This document shows, piece by piece, positions 1 through 9,013 of a DNA stretch of 64,000 nucleotides; position 1 is the stretch's first letter; every line of letters begins with the position of its first letter. Origin of the DNA: Acidobacteriota bacterium. GTDB taxonomy: Bacteria; Acidobacteriota; Blastocatellia; UBA7656. The notes under the pieces are model-generated. The model had not been told where the DNA came from. It ran no database searches and saw nothing but the letters and a program-made list of their open reading frames with translations. The stretch spans positions 166,285-230,284 of the forward strand of contig JBFMDH010000006.1 of the NCBI GenBank assembly GCA_040754075.1. The letters run 5' to 3'. A program made the translations under genes and the position numbers.

Positions 1-844
1 GTTCGCTTACAAACGTCCCGCCATAACCGAGCGATGTTCCGGCAGCGACGGTTTTCAAAAAAATGATTTGTGAACGCAAGGTCATCACCGCTCGCCAATC
101 CTGCGGTGCAAGGTCAGTTCTTAAAGTATCGCGCCAGTTGCCATACAGAAGATTTCCCGGACGAATGAGATTGCAATGCGCCTGTGGATAGGCAACAAGC
201 GTCGCCGAGTTCGCTGCATGAATCCAACGCGGATATTGACCGCGCTTACGCGCAAGCGTTTGCGCTTGTTCGAACAATTTGAACTGTCGATTTGAGTAGC
301 CATCGGCTTCCATTACATCCGCCGACGCAATGTGCGTCAAAAGTCCATCAAGCCTCACGTTTTTTAATGGCATTGCCGCATCAAGAAAATTTTCAAGTTC
401 AGTAATAGATACGCCGAGCCTGCCCATCCCGGTATCGACTTTCAAGTGATAATCACAAATTACCCCGGCGCGACGTGCCGCCGCATTTAATTTTTTCAAC
501 AAATCAAGGCGAAACATCACCGGCGTGAGCTTATATTGAATAAGCAATTCTTCCTGCCCTTCCCAAAACCCGCCGAGCGATAAAATTGGTTTCGTAATTT
601 CCGCCTCACGAAGTTCGACGCCTTCTTCAGGCAGTGCGACGGCAAACCACGCTGCGCCTTCTGCCTCAAGCACCCGCGCACATTCGATTGCGCCGTGCCC
701 ATAAGCATCAGCTTTCATCGCCGGCATGACGGCAACCTCGTTGCCAACGATTTTTTTTATCAAGCGGAAATTATGCGCTAAATTGTCGAGACTGATGATG
801 GCTTGAGTAGGTCTTCGCGGAATGGATGTTTCGATACCTTGCAT
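1..844 (-). CDS. alr: Alanine racemase, C-terminal part beyond window edge
   Basis: Fold-type III PLP enzyme that interconverts L- and D-alanine, supplying D-Ala for peptidoglycan. I read the frame by hand from ATG at 844-842 to the window edge (281 codons, open throughout). The PLP-lysine motif MKADAYGHG is present with Lys at residue 44, followed by the barrel motifs KVDTGMGRLG and RPGNLLYG. The catalytic tyrosine motif GYGGTF lies near residue 275, so only the end of the C-terminal domain is missing. It lies downstream of dnaB on the same strand after a 121-base gap in which I see no terminator, so it could be the last gene of that operon. There is no clear ribosome binding site before the ATG. 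Confidence 0.93.
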   Translation of the reverse strand, partial: MQGIETSIPRRPTQAIISLDNLAHNFRLIKKIVGNEVAVMPAMKADAYGHGAIECARVLEAEGAAWFAVALPEEGVELREAEITKPILSLGGFWEGQEELLIQYKLTPVMFRLDLLKKLNAAARRAGVICDYHLKVDTGMGRLGVSITELENFLDAAMPLKNVRLDGLLTHIASADVMEADGYSNRQFKLFEQAQTLARKRGQYPRWIHAANSATLVAYPQAHCNLIRPGNLLYGNWRDTLRTDLAPQDWRAVMTLRSQIIFLKTVAAGTSLGYGGTFVSE

Positions 845-965
845 TACAAAAATAAGTCGTGATGTTTACGATACAAAATTAAAATGGCGCCGACTGATTA
901 CCGATTCAAATCTTAGCAAACCAAGCTGCTAAAATCGCTCGAAAAATTTTCGTTTGATGAATCGT

Positions 966-3593
966 TTATTCACCCCGCCACATATTTTCAAAGCGGGTGA
1001 ACTCTTTCAAAAATGCCAGCGGCACGGTTCCCGTCGGGCCGTTTCGCTGTTTGCTGACAATCAACTCGGCGGTGCCGCGATTTTCATCCGTCGCATTATA
1101 AACTTCATCACGATAAATAAAACAGACGACGTCGGCGTCTTGCTCTATACTATTGTGAACAAAGAGGTTAGCGGCTATAAAGTTATGGTGGGCTGGAACC
1201 GTTAAGTCAAAAACTTCTTCTTCACCATCAGGTTGAATGGATTTAATTTCATCCCAATAAACATCGCTCGTTGCCAATTTTTCCAGCGCCTCAGAATGAA
1301 CAGCTTGTGATATACGCTCTGCGCGTTCACGGCTCACATTTTGATGATACAGTTGCGTCCCACAATATGCTGTGCTGATTTTCCGCATCATGTCTCTTGT
1401 GGTGATGTGGTTTTCTTTCATTGCTGGTAATACATAATGCTGCCAGATATCTTGAGGCACAATATCCCTATTGGTATTGGCTCGGAAATTGGCAACGGAA
1501 AGTTTTATTTCTGCCAAAGAGAGTTTTCTGTATTCGCCAACCGCACCAATAAGGTCAGCAAATTTTTCCAACTCATTTTTTCCGCTCACATGAACCTGAT
1601 GTTGATCTCTGCCTTTCCCATTTTGAGAAATTCTATACAAACTTGCGTTGATACCCGTTCGCAATAAAAGCGATTGAACGCTGATAGCCAATGCTTGGCT
1701 GCTGGATGCGTAATAGATGCTTGGATAATGATTTTTGGTTAATCGGATGCACCCGTCGGTTGCCCAGAGGTGGCGAAGGAAAAGTGCAATTGCTGATTGG
1801 GGTTGCTCAAAAACCTTTTGCGGAATGCGCTTTTCATAAGAGCGCAGCCCCCATACGCCTAACTCGCTCAACCATTCTGAAACGACGCTGCGCACCCTAT
1901 GTGTATGATGTCGCGTTGAAGACAGATAAACCTGATACCAGTTGCGCTCAAATTTTATACGTGGAGCGACTTCACCGCCAAAAACTTCGACAGCAAGCGT
2001 AGCGACCAAGTCCGCCAAATCTTTTTCGCGAGTCGTATATTGAATCGCCTGGCGAGGCAACGTACAACCATCGCCAATTAAATGACCAAGCAATGCCAGT
2101 TCCGCATCACTCAGGGTCTGCTTGTCGCCGCTTGGAACTACTCGCGGCATTGCCAATCGCTCACCGGTTTTTAATTCATCTAATCGTTTCCATCCGGCAA
2201 AGGTGCGGAACTTGTGATTTGCAGTGGCGCGAATTTCACGCCCCAAACGAGTCGTCATTTTGTAAACTGGCTTAATGCCTGTTGAAAAAGCATTGCTAAC
2301 CACTGCTTTTTCGATTTTCATCGTCGCTTCATTTAATGCCCAAACCGCAAAGTCTGATTTACCAACCAGGTCATGAATTGGAACTTGTCTGCCAGTGTCA
2401 GCAAGCGTCACCAAACTATCGCCCGTAAGACAACCTGAATCTCTTAAATCGCTCAGTTGCGGGCGGTGGTCGCTGCGGGTTTCGGTGGCGCGCGAGAGTT
2501 GCGATAGGGATATGACCGGCACATCCAACTCTTTGGCAAGAATTTTCAAATCGCGCGAAATCTGCGAAACCTCTTGCTGGCGCGATTCGATGCGCCCGCG
2601 CCCCTGCATCAATTGCAAATAGTCAACCACCAATAAATCCAGTCCGTGTTCGGCTTTCAGGCGGCGCGTCTTGGCGCGCATTTCCAGAACGCTGATACCG
2701 GGCGTGTCATCAATAAAGATTTTGGTTTCACATAAACGCCTTAACGCATCCGCGAGCCGCGCCCATTCTTCACGATTCAGATAACCGGTTCGTAAACGGT
2801 GCGCATCAACCCGGGCTTCGGAACAGAGCAAGCGCGATACCAGTTGTTCAGCGGACATTTCCAGACTGAATATGCCGATGGTATGGGCATTTTTCGCCGC
2901 ATAGAGCGCCATATTCAACGCCAGCGCGGTTTTCCCGACAGACGGGCGGGCGGCGATGATAATCAAATCCTGACGTTGCATCCCTGAGGTCATCTGGTCG
3001 AAATCGGTAAAGCCCGAAGGAATGCCGGTAATCATTTCGGGACGCCCGGACATCTGTTCGATTTGTTCCAGACGGCGTTGCGCCACATCGCCGATATGTT
3101 GAAAGCCTGCGCGAACGCGGTCTTCGGCAATCTGAAAAATCGCCTGCTCAGCCTGGTCTAAAATGACGTCGGGGTCGTCTTCTTCGTCAAAAGCGCGGGC
3201 AATGATTTGGTTCGATGCGGTAATAAGCTTTCTGAGAATCGCTTTCGATTTGACGATTTTAACGTAAGGCTCGATGGTGTCGGTGCGCGGCACGCCATCA
3301 ATCAACGACGAGAGGTAAGTGGCATTGCCGACCTGTTCGAGTTCACCGGCGCGGCGCAACTCTTCGGCAAGCGTAATCATGTCAATCGACGAGCCGCGCT
3401 CGCTGAGCACAATCATTTTGTCGAAGATGCGACGATGCGAGTCGAGGAAAAAATCGTCACGGCGCATCAATTCCATTGCCTGATTGCAGACCGAATTGTC
3501 GAGCAGAATAGCGCCGAGAATCGAACGCTCCGCTTCAAGATTTGAAGGAAGCCCTTTTTCAAAAAATGGGTCGCTGGCTGCTGATCGCGTCAT
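966..3593 (-). CDS. dnaB: Replicative DNA helicase DnaB with an intein
   Basis: Hexameric fork helicase. The 875-residue precursor contains a 427-residue intein at residues 388-814, leaving a 448-residue mature helicase, the usual DnaB length. The N-terminal primase-interacting domain covers about residues 14-120. The RecA-like domain has Walker [10 protein letters not shown] (215-223), Walker [10 protein letters not shown] (321-329) and the DNA-binding-loop region [10 protein letters not shown]. The extein joint falls between RDSG (384-387) and SIEQDAD (815-821). rpsF, rpsR, rplI and dnaB in that order is a common bacterial arrangement. A strong terminator at 3673-3720 separates rplI from dnaB, so dnaB probably has its own promoter in 3594-3672. 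Confidence 0.97.
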   Translation of the reverse strand: MTRSAASDPFFEKGLPSNLEAERSILGAILLDNSVCNQAMELMRRDDFFLDSHRRIFDKMIVLSERGSSIDMITLAEELRRAGELEQVGNATYLSSLIDGVPRTDTIEPYVKIVKSKAILRKLITASNQIIARAFDEEDDPDVILDQAEQAIFQIAEDRVRAGFQHIGDVAQRRLEQIEQMSGRPEMITGIPSGFTDFDQMTSGMQRQDLIIIAARPSVGKTALALNMALYAAKNAHTIGIFSLEMSAEQLVSRLLCSEARVDAHRLRTGYLNREEWARLADALRRLCETKIFIDDTPGISVLEMRAKTRRLKAEHGLDLLVVDYLQLMQGRGRIESRQQEVSQISRDLKILAKELDVPVISLSQLSRATETRSDHRPQLSDLRDSGCLTGDSLVTLADTGRQVPIHDLVGKSDFAVWALNEATMKIEKAVVSNAFSTGIKPVYKMTTRLGREIRATANHKFRTFAGWKRLDELKTGERLAMPRVVPSGDKQTLSDAELALLGHLIGDGCTLPRQAIQYTTREKDLADLVATLAVEVFGGEVAPRIKFERNWYQVYLSSTRHHTHRVRSVVSEWLSELGVWGLRSYEKRIPQKVFEQPQSAIALFLRHLWATDGCIRLTKNHYPSIYYASSSQALAISVQSLLLRTGINASLYRISQNGKGRDQHQVHVSGKNELEKFADLIGAVGEYRKLSLAEIKLSVANFRANTNRDIVPQDIWQHYVLPAMKENHITTRDMMRKISTAYCGTQLYHQNVSRERAERISQAVHSEALEKLATSDVYWDEIKSIQPDGEEEVFDLTVPAHHNFIAANLFVHNSIEQDADVVCFIYRDEVYNATDENRGTAELIVSKQRNGPTGTVPLAFLKEFTRFENMWRGE
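1152..2432 (-). other. DnaB intein with LAGLIDADG endonuclease domain
   Basis: In-frame protein-splicing element. Its first residue is Cys388 (CLTGDSLV), its last are His813-Asn814, and the first C-extein residue is Ser815. These are the standard splicing nucleophiles. Block B is seen as ATANHKF and block F as EEVFDLTVP...HHNF. The middle carries two LAGLIDADG-type helices, LLGHLIGDG (501-509) and [10 protein letters not shown] (605-614), each with its acidic residue. This suggests a homing endonuclease that may still be active. Insertion between DSG and SIEQDAD is the site I recall for the Synechocystis DnaB intein, and the splicing-domain residues resemble that intein. All key residues are present, so I expect splicing. 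Confidence 0.95.
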
Positions 3594-3672
3594 AATGCCG
3601 ATTCCTGAACGGTGATTGAAAGTGAATGAGCGTTGCGGATTCTACATTACAAATGCCCGATGTGCGAGGGAG

Positions 3673-3720
3673 AAAAAAAGGGTGAAGGATGAAAGATTCA
3701 GTAACTTTTCATCCTTCACC
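3673..3720 (-). terminator. Rho-independent terminator after rplI
   Basis: A perfect 14-bp stem (3681-3694 with 3707-3720) with a 12-base loop. On the minus strand it is followed by seven T residues (complement of 3673-3679). It lies directly downstream of rplI and ends the rpsF-rpsR-rplI unit before dnaB. Confidence 0.85.
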
Positions 3721-3751
3721 AAATAGGTTGGGTAGAAAAATATTTTTCAGA

Positions 3752-4354
3752 TTACGCTTCTTCGGAAGCGGCGGTTTCAGTGGCTTCAGTAGCTTCTGCC
3801 GCGTTCACTTCAGCGGCTTCCGTCGTAGCTTCATCCGCCGTGGAATCGGCTACAGGAGCCGCTTCTGTGGCGGCAGCGGTTTCGGCAGGCGCTTCTTCGC
3901 CGCCTTCTCGGCGTACCGAAACTTTGACCGTGGGGGTCACTTCGCGGTGCAGTTTGATCACCACCTCAAACTCGCCGGTCTCTTTAATCGGCTCTTTCAA
4001 CGCCACCCGGCGACGTTCGATTTCATAGCCTTGCGCTTTTAACGCTTCAACGATATCGAGCGCCGTCACCGAACCGAAAAGAATGCCGGATTCGCCGACG
4101 CGACGTTCAAAGCGCAGTTCCAAACCATTGAGTCTTTCGGATTCGCTTTGCGCGGCTTGGCGTTCGCGTTCTTCGCGTTTGGCAAGCACGCGGCGTTGTT
4201 CATCAATCATCTTTTTGTTACCGGCGGTGGCATTGATCGCCAGTCCTTGCGGCAACAAATAATTTCTTCCGTAACCTGTACGCACACGCACGACTTGACC
4301 ACGTTGCCCCAGGTTGTCTACGTCTTCACAAAGTAAAACATCCATATGTGCCAT
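3752..4354 (-). CDS. rplI: 50S ribosomal protein bL9 with long acidic tail
   Basis: Binds 23S rRNA domain V at the base of the L1 stalk. Residues 1-150 are a standard L9: an N-terminal RNA-binding domain (VLLCEDVDNLGQRG, GYGRNYLLPQGLA), a connecting helix rich in Arg and Glu, and a C-terminal domain (GILFGSVTALDI). From about residue 150 the protein has a low-complexity tail of roughly 50 residues made of Ala, Glu and Thr, not found in the usual ~150-residue L9. The chosen ATG has GAGAGG eight bases upstream. The internal Met4 matches where most L9 proteins begin but is less well spaced. The gene is separated from rpsR by a heptad repeat. Confidence 0.96.
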   Translation of the reverse strand: MAHMDVLLCEDVDNLGQRGQVVRVRTGYGRNYLLPQGLAINATAGNKKMIDEQRRVLAKREERERQAAQSESERLNGLELRFERRVGESGILFGSVTALDIVEALKAQGYEIERRRVALKEPIKETGEFEVVIKLHREVTPTVKVSVRREGGEEAPAETAAATEAAPVADSTADEATTEAAEVNAAEATEATETAASEEA

Positions 4355-4374
4355 TGTATAAACCTCTCTTTTCC

Positions 4375-4455
4375 AGTCGAGAGTCGAGAGTCAAGAGTCG
4401 AGAGTCCGATTGTCAAAACTGACTCCAGACTCCAGACTCCAGACTCCAGACTCCA
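4375..4455. repeat. Heptad inverted-array element (GAGTCRA / GACTCCA)
   Basis: Two opposed arrays with strict 7-base period. The left arm is four units of GAGTCNN (4381-4408); the right arm is five perfect units of GACTCCA (4421-4455). The reverse complement of the right unit is TGGAGTC, so GAGTC cores pair across a 12-base loop while two bases per unit mismatch. It lies between rpsR and rplI inside an operon, so it would form a hairpin in the mRNA. Confidence 0.85.
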
Positions 4456-4459
4456 TAGA

Positions 4460-4723
4460 TTAGTCTGCAGCAAACGGGATCAGCGCGGCGTTGCGAGCGC
4501 GCTTGATTGCGGTTGCGAGCATCCGTTGATGTGGTGAGCATACGCCTGAGATGCGACGCGGCAAAATTTTACCGCGTTCAGGAACATATGAATTCAACAC
4601 CCGGGTATCTTTGTAATCGATGTAATCGACGTTATCACTGCAAAACCGGCAAGACTTTTTCACTCGCACAAAGCGACGATTACCGCCTCTTTCTTTATCC
4701 TCTCGTTTCGGTTCGGAACTCAT
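4460..4723 (-). CDS. rpsR: 30S ribosomal protein bS18
   Basis: Small-subunit platform protein that pairs with S6. At 87 residues it fits the family ([45 protein letters not shown]). It has a CxxC pair in CRFC plus a third Cys in GVCSPHQ, so it looks like a zinc-binding (C+) S18. The ATG shares one base with the rpsF stop (TAATG), so the two are probably translationally coupled. Confidence 0.97.
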   Translation of the reverse strand: MSSEPKREDKERGGNRRFVRVKKSCRFCSDNVDYIDYKDTRVLNSYVPERGKILPRRISGVCSPHQRMLATAIKRARNAALIPFAAD

Positions 4724-5136
4724 TATTCGTCACCCTCCTCTCTTGAAGCTTGAGCATAGTTGTTGCCTCGCGAATCGCGACGTGGTTTCGGCGCATGATT
4801 TGAATTGCGCGAACTGCGCCGGGCTTTGAATTTGGCAGCGCGTTTGAGGTCTTCATCGATGCGGATGGTCAGGTAACGGATGACTGCATCAACGACGCGC
4901 ATACGGCGTTCGATTTCAGCAATTTCTTTACCGGAACCTTCAACGGTCAGTATCACATAATGACCTTCATTGAATTTTTGAATTGGGTAAGCGAGGCGGC
5001 GAAGCCCCAGGCGGTTGACATTCGTGACGCTCGCCCCCTGATGGGTGACGGTGTCCGAGAATTGAGTGATGAGAGATTGAATGTCTTCCTCTTCGGTTTT
5101 CGGAGAGACAATAAATAGAACTTCGTAAACTCTCAT
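4723..5136 (-). CDS. rpsF: 30S ribosomal protein bS6
   Basis: Partner of S18 on the 30S platform. The first ~95 residues are the canonical fold ([54 protein letters not shown]). The last 40 residues are a basic, disordered-looking extension with Arg, Ser and Asn. A strong AGGAGG lies 11 bases before the ATG. The 188-base leader before it contains small hairpins and is discussed as a possible S6:S18 regulatory leader. Confidence 0.97.
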   Translation of the reverse strand: MRVYEVLFIVSPKTEEEDIQSLITQFSDTVTHQGASVTNVNRLGLRRLAYPIQKFNEGHYVILTVEGSGKEIAEIERRMRVVDAVIRYLTIRIDEDLKRAAKFKARRSSRNSNHAPKPRRDSRGNNYAQASREEGDE

Positions 5137-5324
5137 TGAAGAGATTTCCTCCTTATGGATTTTTTGAACCCTTCGCGGGTTCGGTTAAGCCCTGACCTTG
5201 AAGTCAGAGCAAGGAGATTCGATTTGAGAACTCCTTGAGAAAGAGCTTGAGATAGTGAAATCTAATGTAATGACGACCGGTAAAAATTTTTGCCGGTTTA
5301 AACCGACCCATTTTCCGTCACCTG
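5137..5324 (-). promoter_or_regulatory. rpsF leader and pth-rpsF spacer
   Basis: On the minus strand the leader has two compact hairpins: CTGAC/GTCAG near 5197-5212 and GAACCC/GGGTTC near 5167-5183. The second is preceded by ACCGA. The S6:S18 complex is known to bind leader hairpins carrying a CCG element, so this may be the autoregulatory site; I rate that as weak. Nearer pth there is a 22-base near-palindrome (around 5279-5300) with CCGG ends and an A5T5 centre. Confidence 0.35.
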
Positions 5325-5915
5325 TCAATCATCACTTTTCACTTCTTTCACACGTTCATTAAAACTTTGCATCGCGCGTTCGACATCGTCTTTGAGAATC
5401 ATCTCGACAGCATCGGAAGCGCGGTCGAGAACTGCGTTCAATGCTTCGTAATCTTTCCTGGGTATCGGCGAAAGCACGAAATTTTTCAATTGCCCGACCT
5501 GATGCTCAGGTTTAATGCCGAGTCGCAGGCGCGGAAAATTTTGACTGCCGAGCCGGTCAATAATCGATTGCAAGCCTTTTTGCCCGCCGGCGCTGCCATG
5601 CGGGCGTATGCGAATCATGCCAAATGGCAACGCCACATCATCGCAGGCGACTATAAGGTTTGACGCTTCACCGCCCGCATATTTTTCGAGCAATGGACGA
5701 ACCGCATTGCCGCTCAGATTCATGTAGGTCAGGGGCTTGACGAGCATTATGCGCTCACCCGCCAAATTGACCTCTGCGATTTCGGCGCTGGCTTCTTCGC
5801 GAAAGCGATGCCCGCCTGCTCTTTCAAATAACCGGTCAATCAGCATAAATCCGAGATTATGTCGCGTCTTTTCATAATCTCGTCCAGGATTGCCAAGCCC
5901 GACAATTAACTTCAT
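5325..5915 (-). CDS. pth: Peptidyl-tRNA hydrolase
   Basis: Cleaves the ester bond of peptidyl-tRNA released from stalled ribosomes, recycling tRNA. It is 196 residues, the usual length. The family signature LIVGLGNPGRDYEKTRHN is at the N-terminus with catalytic His19. KPLTYMNLSG (60-69) and the acidic CDDVALPFG (about 91-99) complete the active site, and GSAGGQKGLQSII is the substrate-binding loop. It sits between rplY and rpsF, the common rplY-pth order. A heptad repeat occupies the rplY-pth gap. Confidence 0.97.
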   Translation of the reverse strand: MKLIVGLGNPGRDYEKTRHNLGFMLIDRLFERAGGHRFREEASAEIAEVNLAGERIMLVKPLTYMNLSGNAVRPLLEKYAGGEASNLIVACDDVALPFGMIRIRPHGSAGGQKGLQSIIDRLGSQNFPRLRLGIKPEHQVGQLKNFVLSPIPRKDYEALNAVLDRASDAVEMILKDDVERAMQSFNERVKEVKSDD

Positions 5916-5930
5916 AACCCAGTCGCCAGT

Positions 5931-5999
5931 AGTCGGTGGTCAGCAGTCGGTAATCTGTTTGATGAAACCGGCTCCCGACTACCGATAGCCGACTACTAT
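5931..5999. repeat. Heptad inverted-array element (CGGTAGT type)
   Basis: Left arm units run CAGTAGT, CGGTGGT, CAGCAGT, CGGTAAT. The right arm read in reverse complement gives CGGCTAT, CGGTAGT, CGGGAGC. Period is 7 in both arms, and the right arm touches the rplY stop. It fills the space between rplY and pth. Confidence 0.7.
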
Positions 6000-6646
6000 T
6001 CTTCGGTTTTCCCTTTTTTGATGACTTCGGGTTCACCACCTTCAGGGGTGGCTTCAACAGGTGTCGGTTCGGCGACCGCGAGGCGCGAAGCGACAACGCC
6101 TGCGACCATCTGATGCTCATCGGTCATCACTTTAACTTTCGTCCGATCATAGATGAGGTCGGCAACCGTGGCGTGTTGTCCGAGAGATAACCCTGACACA
6201 TCAACCTGAACGTGGTCGGGAATGTCTGTAGGTAAGCATTCGATTTCGACTTCGCGTAAATCGGATTCGAGAATGCCACCCTGATTTTTGACGCCGTATG
6301 GTTCACCAATCATTTCAATCGGAACACGAACCCGTGTAACCGTGGTCAGCGACAGACGCATTAAATCGGCGTGTAGCAATTTCCCTTTCACGGGGTCAAC
6401 ATACCAATCTTTGATAATAACGGTGGTCGGCGCTTTATCGGCAATCGCCAGATTGAAAATCGTATTGTGCCCATGCTCGGAACGTAAAATCAGGGCAATC
6501 TCCTTGGTATTGACAGCAACTGCAATCGGGTCTTCGCCTTCGCCATAAACGGCTGCGGGAATCAGCCCTTGCGTTCTCAAACGGCGGGCAAAGCCTTTGC
6601 CAACGCCTTCACGAACCGTAGCATTTAATGTAATTTCTATATTCAT
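5996..6646 (-). CDS. rplY: 50S ribosomal protein bL25, CTC type
   Basis: 5S rRNA-binding protein. The long form (216 residues) has an N-terminal L25 domain (LNATVREGVGKGFARRLR, IPAAVYGEG) and a C-terminal TL5/CTC beta domain (ADLMRLSLTTVTRVRVPIE, GGILESDLREVEIECLP). A short acidic and basic tail follows. I start it at the ATG at 6646-6644, preceded by AGGAG ten bases upstream; the 13 in-frame codons before it lack a ribosome site. It follows prs by about 70 bases, the usual prs-rplY-pth order. Confidence 0.95.
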   Translation of the reverse strand: MNIEITLNATVREGVGKGFARRLRTQGLIPAAVYGEGEDPIAVAVNTKEIALILRSEHGHNTIFNLAIADKAPTTVIIKDWYVDPVKGKLLHADLMRLSLTTVTRVRVPIEMIGEPYGVKNQGGILESDLREVEIECLPTDIPDHVQVDVSGLSLGQHATVADLIYDRTKVKVMTDEHQMVAGVVASRLAVAEPTPVEATPEGGEPEVIKKGKTEE

Positions 6647-6717
6647 TTTCGACAAACTCCTATGACAAGTAGTATTGGAAGGCAATCTTGCAATTGCCTC
6701 TCGTCATCTTTCACAAC

Positions 6718-7704
6718 TCAAATAAACAACCGACTCACAGATGTTTCATTGTGAATCGAAACCAGCGCCTGCGCCAGAAGTCCGGCAACGCTCATACATT
6801 TGACTTTCGATGAGCGACAGGCTTTTTCTGTCGGAATCGTATTGGTCACCACCACTTCTTTAAGCGGCGACGCTTCGATTCTCTCAAGCGCCGGGTCTGA
6901 AAAAACCGGATGCACCGCCGTCGCGTAAACCACCTCTGCGCCATTTTTCTTGAGCGCCTCGGCGGCTTTGACAAGTGTTCCGGCAGTGTCAATCATATCG
7001 TCAACAATCAGTGCCGTGCGCCCTTCGACTTCACCAACCACATGCAAAACTTCGACTTCGCCGAGGCGGTCATAATCGCGACGTTTATCAATAATCGCGA
7101 GTTCTGCGTCCAGGCGTTTCGCATAGGCGCGGGCGCGTTCAACGCCTCCGGCATCGGGCGCAACCACCGTCAGGTTCGGCAGGTTCTGCTCCTGAAAATA
7201 TTTGACCAGCACAGGCGCGGCAAATAAATGGTCTGACGGAATATCAAAGAACCCTTGAATCTGTCCGGCATGCAAATCAAAAAGCAAGACGCGGTCGGCT
7301 CCAGCCTCAGTAATCAAATTGGCAACGAGCTTCGATGAAATCGGCACTCGCGGACGGTCTTTGCGATCCTTGCGCGCATAACCGTAATAAGGAATCACGG
7401 CGGTTACCCGTTTTGCCGACGAACGCCGGAAGGCATCCAGCATGATGAGCAGTTCCATGATGTTTTCGTTCACCGGCGGGCAGGTTGGCTGGACGATAAA
7501 ACAATCTTGTCCGCGCACATTTTCGAGGATTTGAAAATTGTACTCGCCATCAGAAAAGCGTCCGGTATTGGCTTTTCCAATCTCCATGCCAAGATGCTGG
7601 CAAATCTCCAAAGCAAGCGGTAAGTTGGCATTTCCTGAAAATACCTTCAAATTCTTAACGCCCCCCTCTTTGATACTTGCGACGCCTTCCTCTGTCAAAC
7701 TCAC
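6718..7704 (-). CDS. prs: Ribose-phosphate pyrophosphokinase
   Basis: Makes PRPP from ribose 5-phosphate and ATP for nucleotide, His, Trp and NAD synthesis. Class I enzyme of 328 residues: GRFSDGEYNFQI near residue 49, ATP-binding IPYYGYARKDRKDRPR (104-119), FDLHAGQIQGFFDIPSDHL, the VVAPDAGGVERA flexible-loop region, and the PRPP loop DDMIDTAGT (235-243). The start is a GTG with AGGGGG just upstream. First gene of the run toward rplY and pth. Confidence 0.96.
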   Translation of the reverse strand: MSLTEEGVASIKEGGVKNLKVFSGNANLPLALEICQHLGMEIGKANTGRFSDGEYNFQILENVRGQDCFIVQPTCPPVNENIMELLIMLDAFRRSSAKRVTAVIPYYGYARKDRKDRPRVPISSKLVANLITEAGADRVLLFDLHAGQIQGFFDIPSDHLFAAPVLVKYFQEQNLPNLTVVAPDAGGVERARAYAKRLDAELAIIDKRRDYDRLGEVEVLHVVGEVEGRTALIVDDMIDTAGTLVKAAEALKKNGAEVVYATAVHPVFSDPALERIEASPLKEVVVTNTIPTEKACRSSKVKCMSVAGLLAQALVSIHNETSVSRLFI

Positions 7705-7720
7705 AAATCCCCCTTAGCAA

Positions 7721-7791
7721 AAGTAAGCAACAGACAGTAAGCCGTAGACAGCAAAGTTTTCATCATCTGTCGGCTGCCGACTACTGACTGA
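7721..7791. repeat. Heptad inverted-array element between prs and tRNA-Gln
   Basis: Left arm can be cut into AGTAAGC, AACAGAC, AGTAAGC, CGTAGAC. The right arm in reverse complement gives CAGTAGT, CGGCAGC, CGACAGA. Period 7 is clear, with looser matches than at the other loci. It ends directly at the 3' end of tRNA-Gln. Confidence 0.55.
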
Positions 7792-7794
7792 TAA

Positions 7795-7869
<75 letters not shown>

Positions 7870-7991
7870 TCAATTGATTTCGATTTGATGATTCGTAGCG
7901 AGTCCCCCGCACATCTGCGGCGCAGACTCCATTGAAGAGTTATTTTGCGGATGAAATAGACTCGAAGCAAATGTTTTTCGACAATTTTCAA

Positions 7992-8864
7992 TTACTCAAA
8001 AATAGTTTTTTTATATTGACCACGATTAATCGTATGGGCGCACTCTGCCCAATACCCCCGGGCACGCATTAAGTCTCTAGCGTTTTCGCTCGTTACCTGA
8101 TTGTCAAAGACCGCATATACCGTCGCGCCGCTGCCCGACATCAGCGCGTGTCGTGCGCCTGCTTCAATTAAGCTCTTTTTGACTTCCGCGATTTTCGGAT
8201 AGTCGCTGAACACCACCGCTTCAAAATCGTTTCTGGCTCTTAGTGGTAGCCTATGGATGTCTTTTGCGGCAAAAAAAGTAAAGGGTATGATAAGGGGCGA
8301 CTCTTGCCTTGTCAACCGTGAAAGCTTTTTGTATGCCTCAGCCGTTGACACCGCAATGCCGGGATTAACTAGCAATAAATTCGCGCAGTTTACCTCTGCA
8401 ATCGGATAGACCTCTTCGCCGCGTCCGATGCCAAGCATGGTTCCGCCGATTAAAAAAAGCGGTACATCGGAACCAAGTTCCGCAGCCATTGATGTCAATT
8501 GCGTCTCATCCATCACCACGCGCCAGAGCCGCAAAAGTCCCAACAGCGTTGCCGCCGCATTCGATGAACCGCCGCCCATCCCGGCAGCTACGGGAATGCG
8601 TTTTTCAATTTCGATTCTCGCGCCGCTTCTTACCCCTGCGGCTTCACGCAGTTTGGCAGCCGCCCGATACACCAGATTCGTTTCATCCGTCGGCACCCGC
8701 GCATCGGCGCAAACAATGTCGATTGCGCCATCAGTTTCAGTCAAGGTCAGGGTGTCGTGCAGCGAAACCGTTTGATAGATCGTCCGAAGTTCGTGAAAAC
8801 CATCTTCGCGTTTGTAAAGCACATCAAGCGTCCAGTTGATTTTGGCGTAGGATTTAACTCGCAT
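7992..8864 (-). CDS. ispE: 4-(cytidine 5'-diphospho)-2-C-methyl-D-erythritol kinase
   Basis: GHMP kinase of the MEP isoprenoid pathway; phosphorylates CDP-methylerythritol. The true start is taken as ATG 8864-8862 (290 residues), giving the conserved N-terminus VKSYAKINWTLDVL. The 24 upstream in-frame codons come from a heptad repeat and look non-coding. The GHMP ATP loop is RIPVAAGMGGGSSNAA near residue 95, and the C-terminal motif is HALMSGSGATVYAVF. It lies upstream of tRNA-Gln with about 120 bases between. Confidence 0.95.
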   Translation of the reverse strand: MRVKSYAKINWTLDVLYKREDGFHELRTIYQTVSLHDTLTLTETDGAIDIVCADARVPTDETNLVYRAAAKLREAAGVRSGARIEIEKRIPVAAGMGGGSSNAAATLLGLLRLWRVVMDETQLTSMAAELGSDVPLFLIGGTMLGIGRGEEVYPIAEVNCANLLLVNPGIAVSTAEAYKKLSRLTRQESPLIIPFTFFAAKDIHRLPLRARNDFEAVVFSDYPKIAEVKKSLIEAGARHALMSGSGATVYAVFDNQVTSENARDLMRARGYWAECAHTINRGQYKKTIFE

Positions 8865-9013
8865 AGGATACAGGATACAGGATTGGGGATTCAGGACAGA
8901 AGAAACGATGAAGGCAGAACGATGAACAATGAACAAGGTTGAAAGCGGAATGCTCTACGACAACCAACTGTAAACGTTCATACTTTCACTGAATCCGTAT
9001 CCTGTATCCTATT
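8865..9013. repeat. Heptad inverted-array element (AGGATAC type)
   Basis: Left arm: AGGATAC, AGGATAC, AGGATTG, GGGATTC, AGGACAG (8865-8899). Right arm (8989-9013) in reverse complement gives AGGATAC, AGGATAC, then GGATTCAG. The arms flank about 90 bases, which include another loose repeat around AATGAAC. The element abuts the ispE start and slightly overlaps the 3' end of the CAP gene. Confidence 0.8.

Noticed and set aside
4375-4455. Could the tandem arrays be CRISPR repeats?
   Set aside because: Units are 7 bases with no spacers, arranged as opposed arms; no cas genes are present.
4346-4537. 63-codon frame over the rplI-rpsR gap
   Set aside because: Made by reading through the heptad array; antisense to known genes.
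5279-5300. CCGG-ended palindrome as terminator of pth
   Set aside because: The stem is mostly A/T in the centre and no T tract follows on the minus strand.
8865-8936. 24 extra N-terminal codons of ispE
   Set aside because: They derive from the heptad repeat, and the conserved IspE start lies at 8864.
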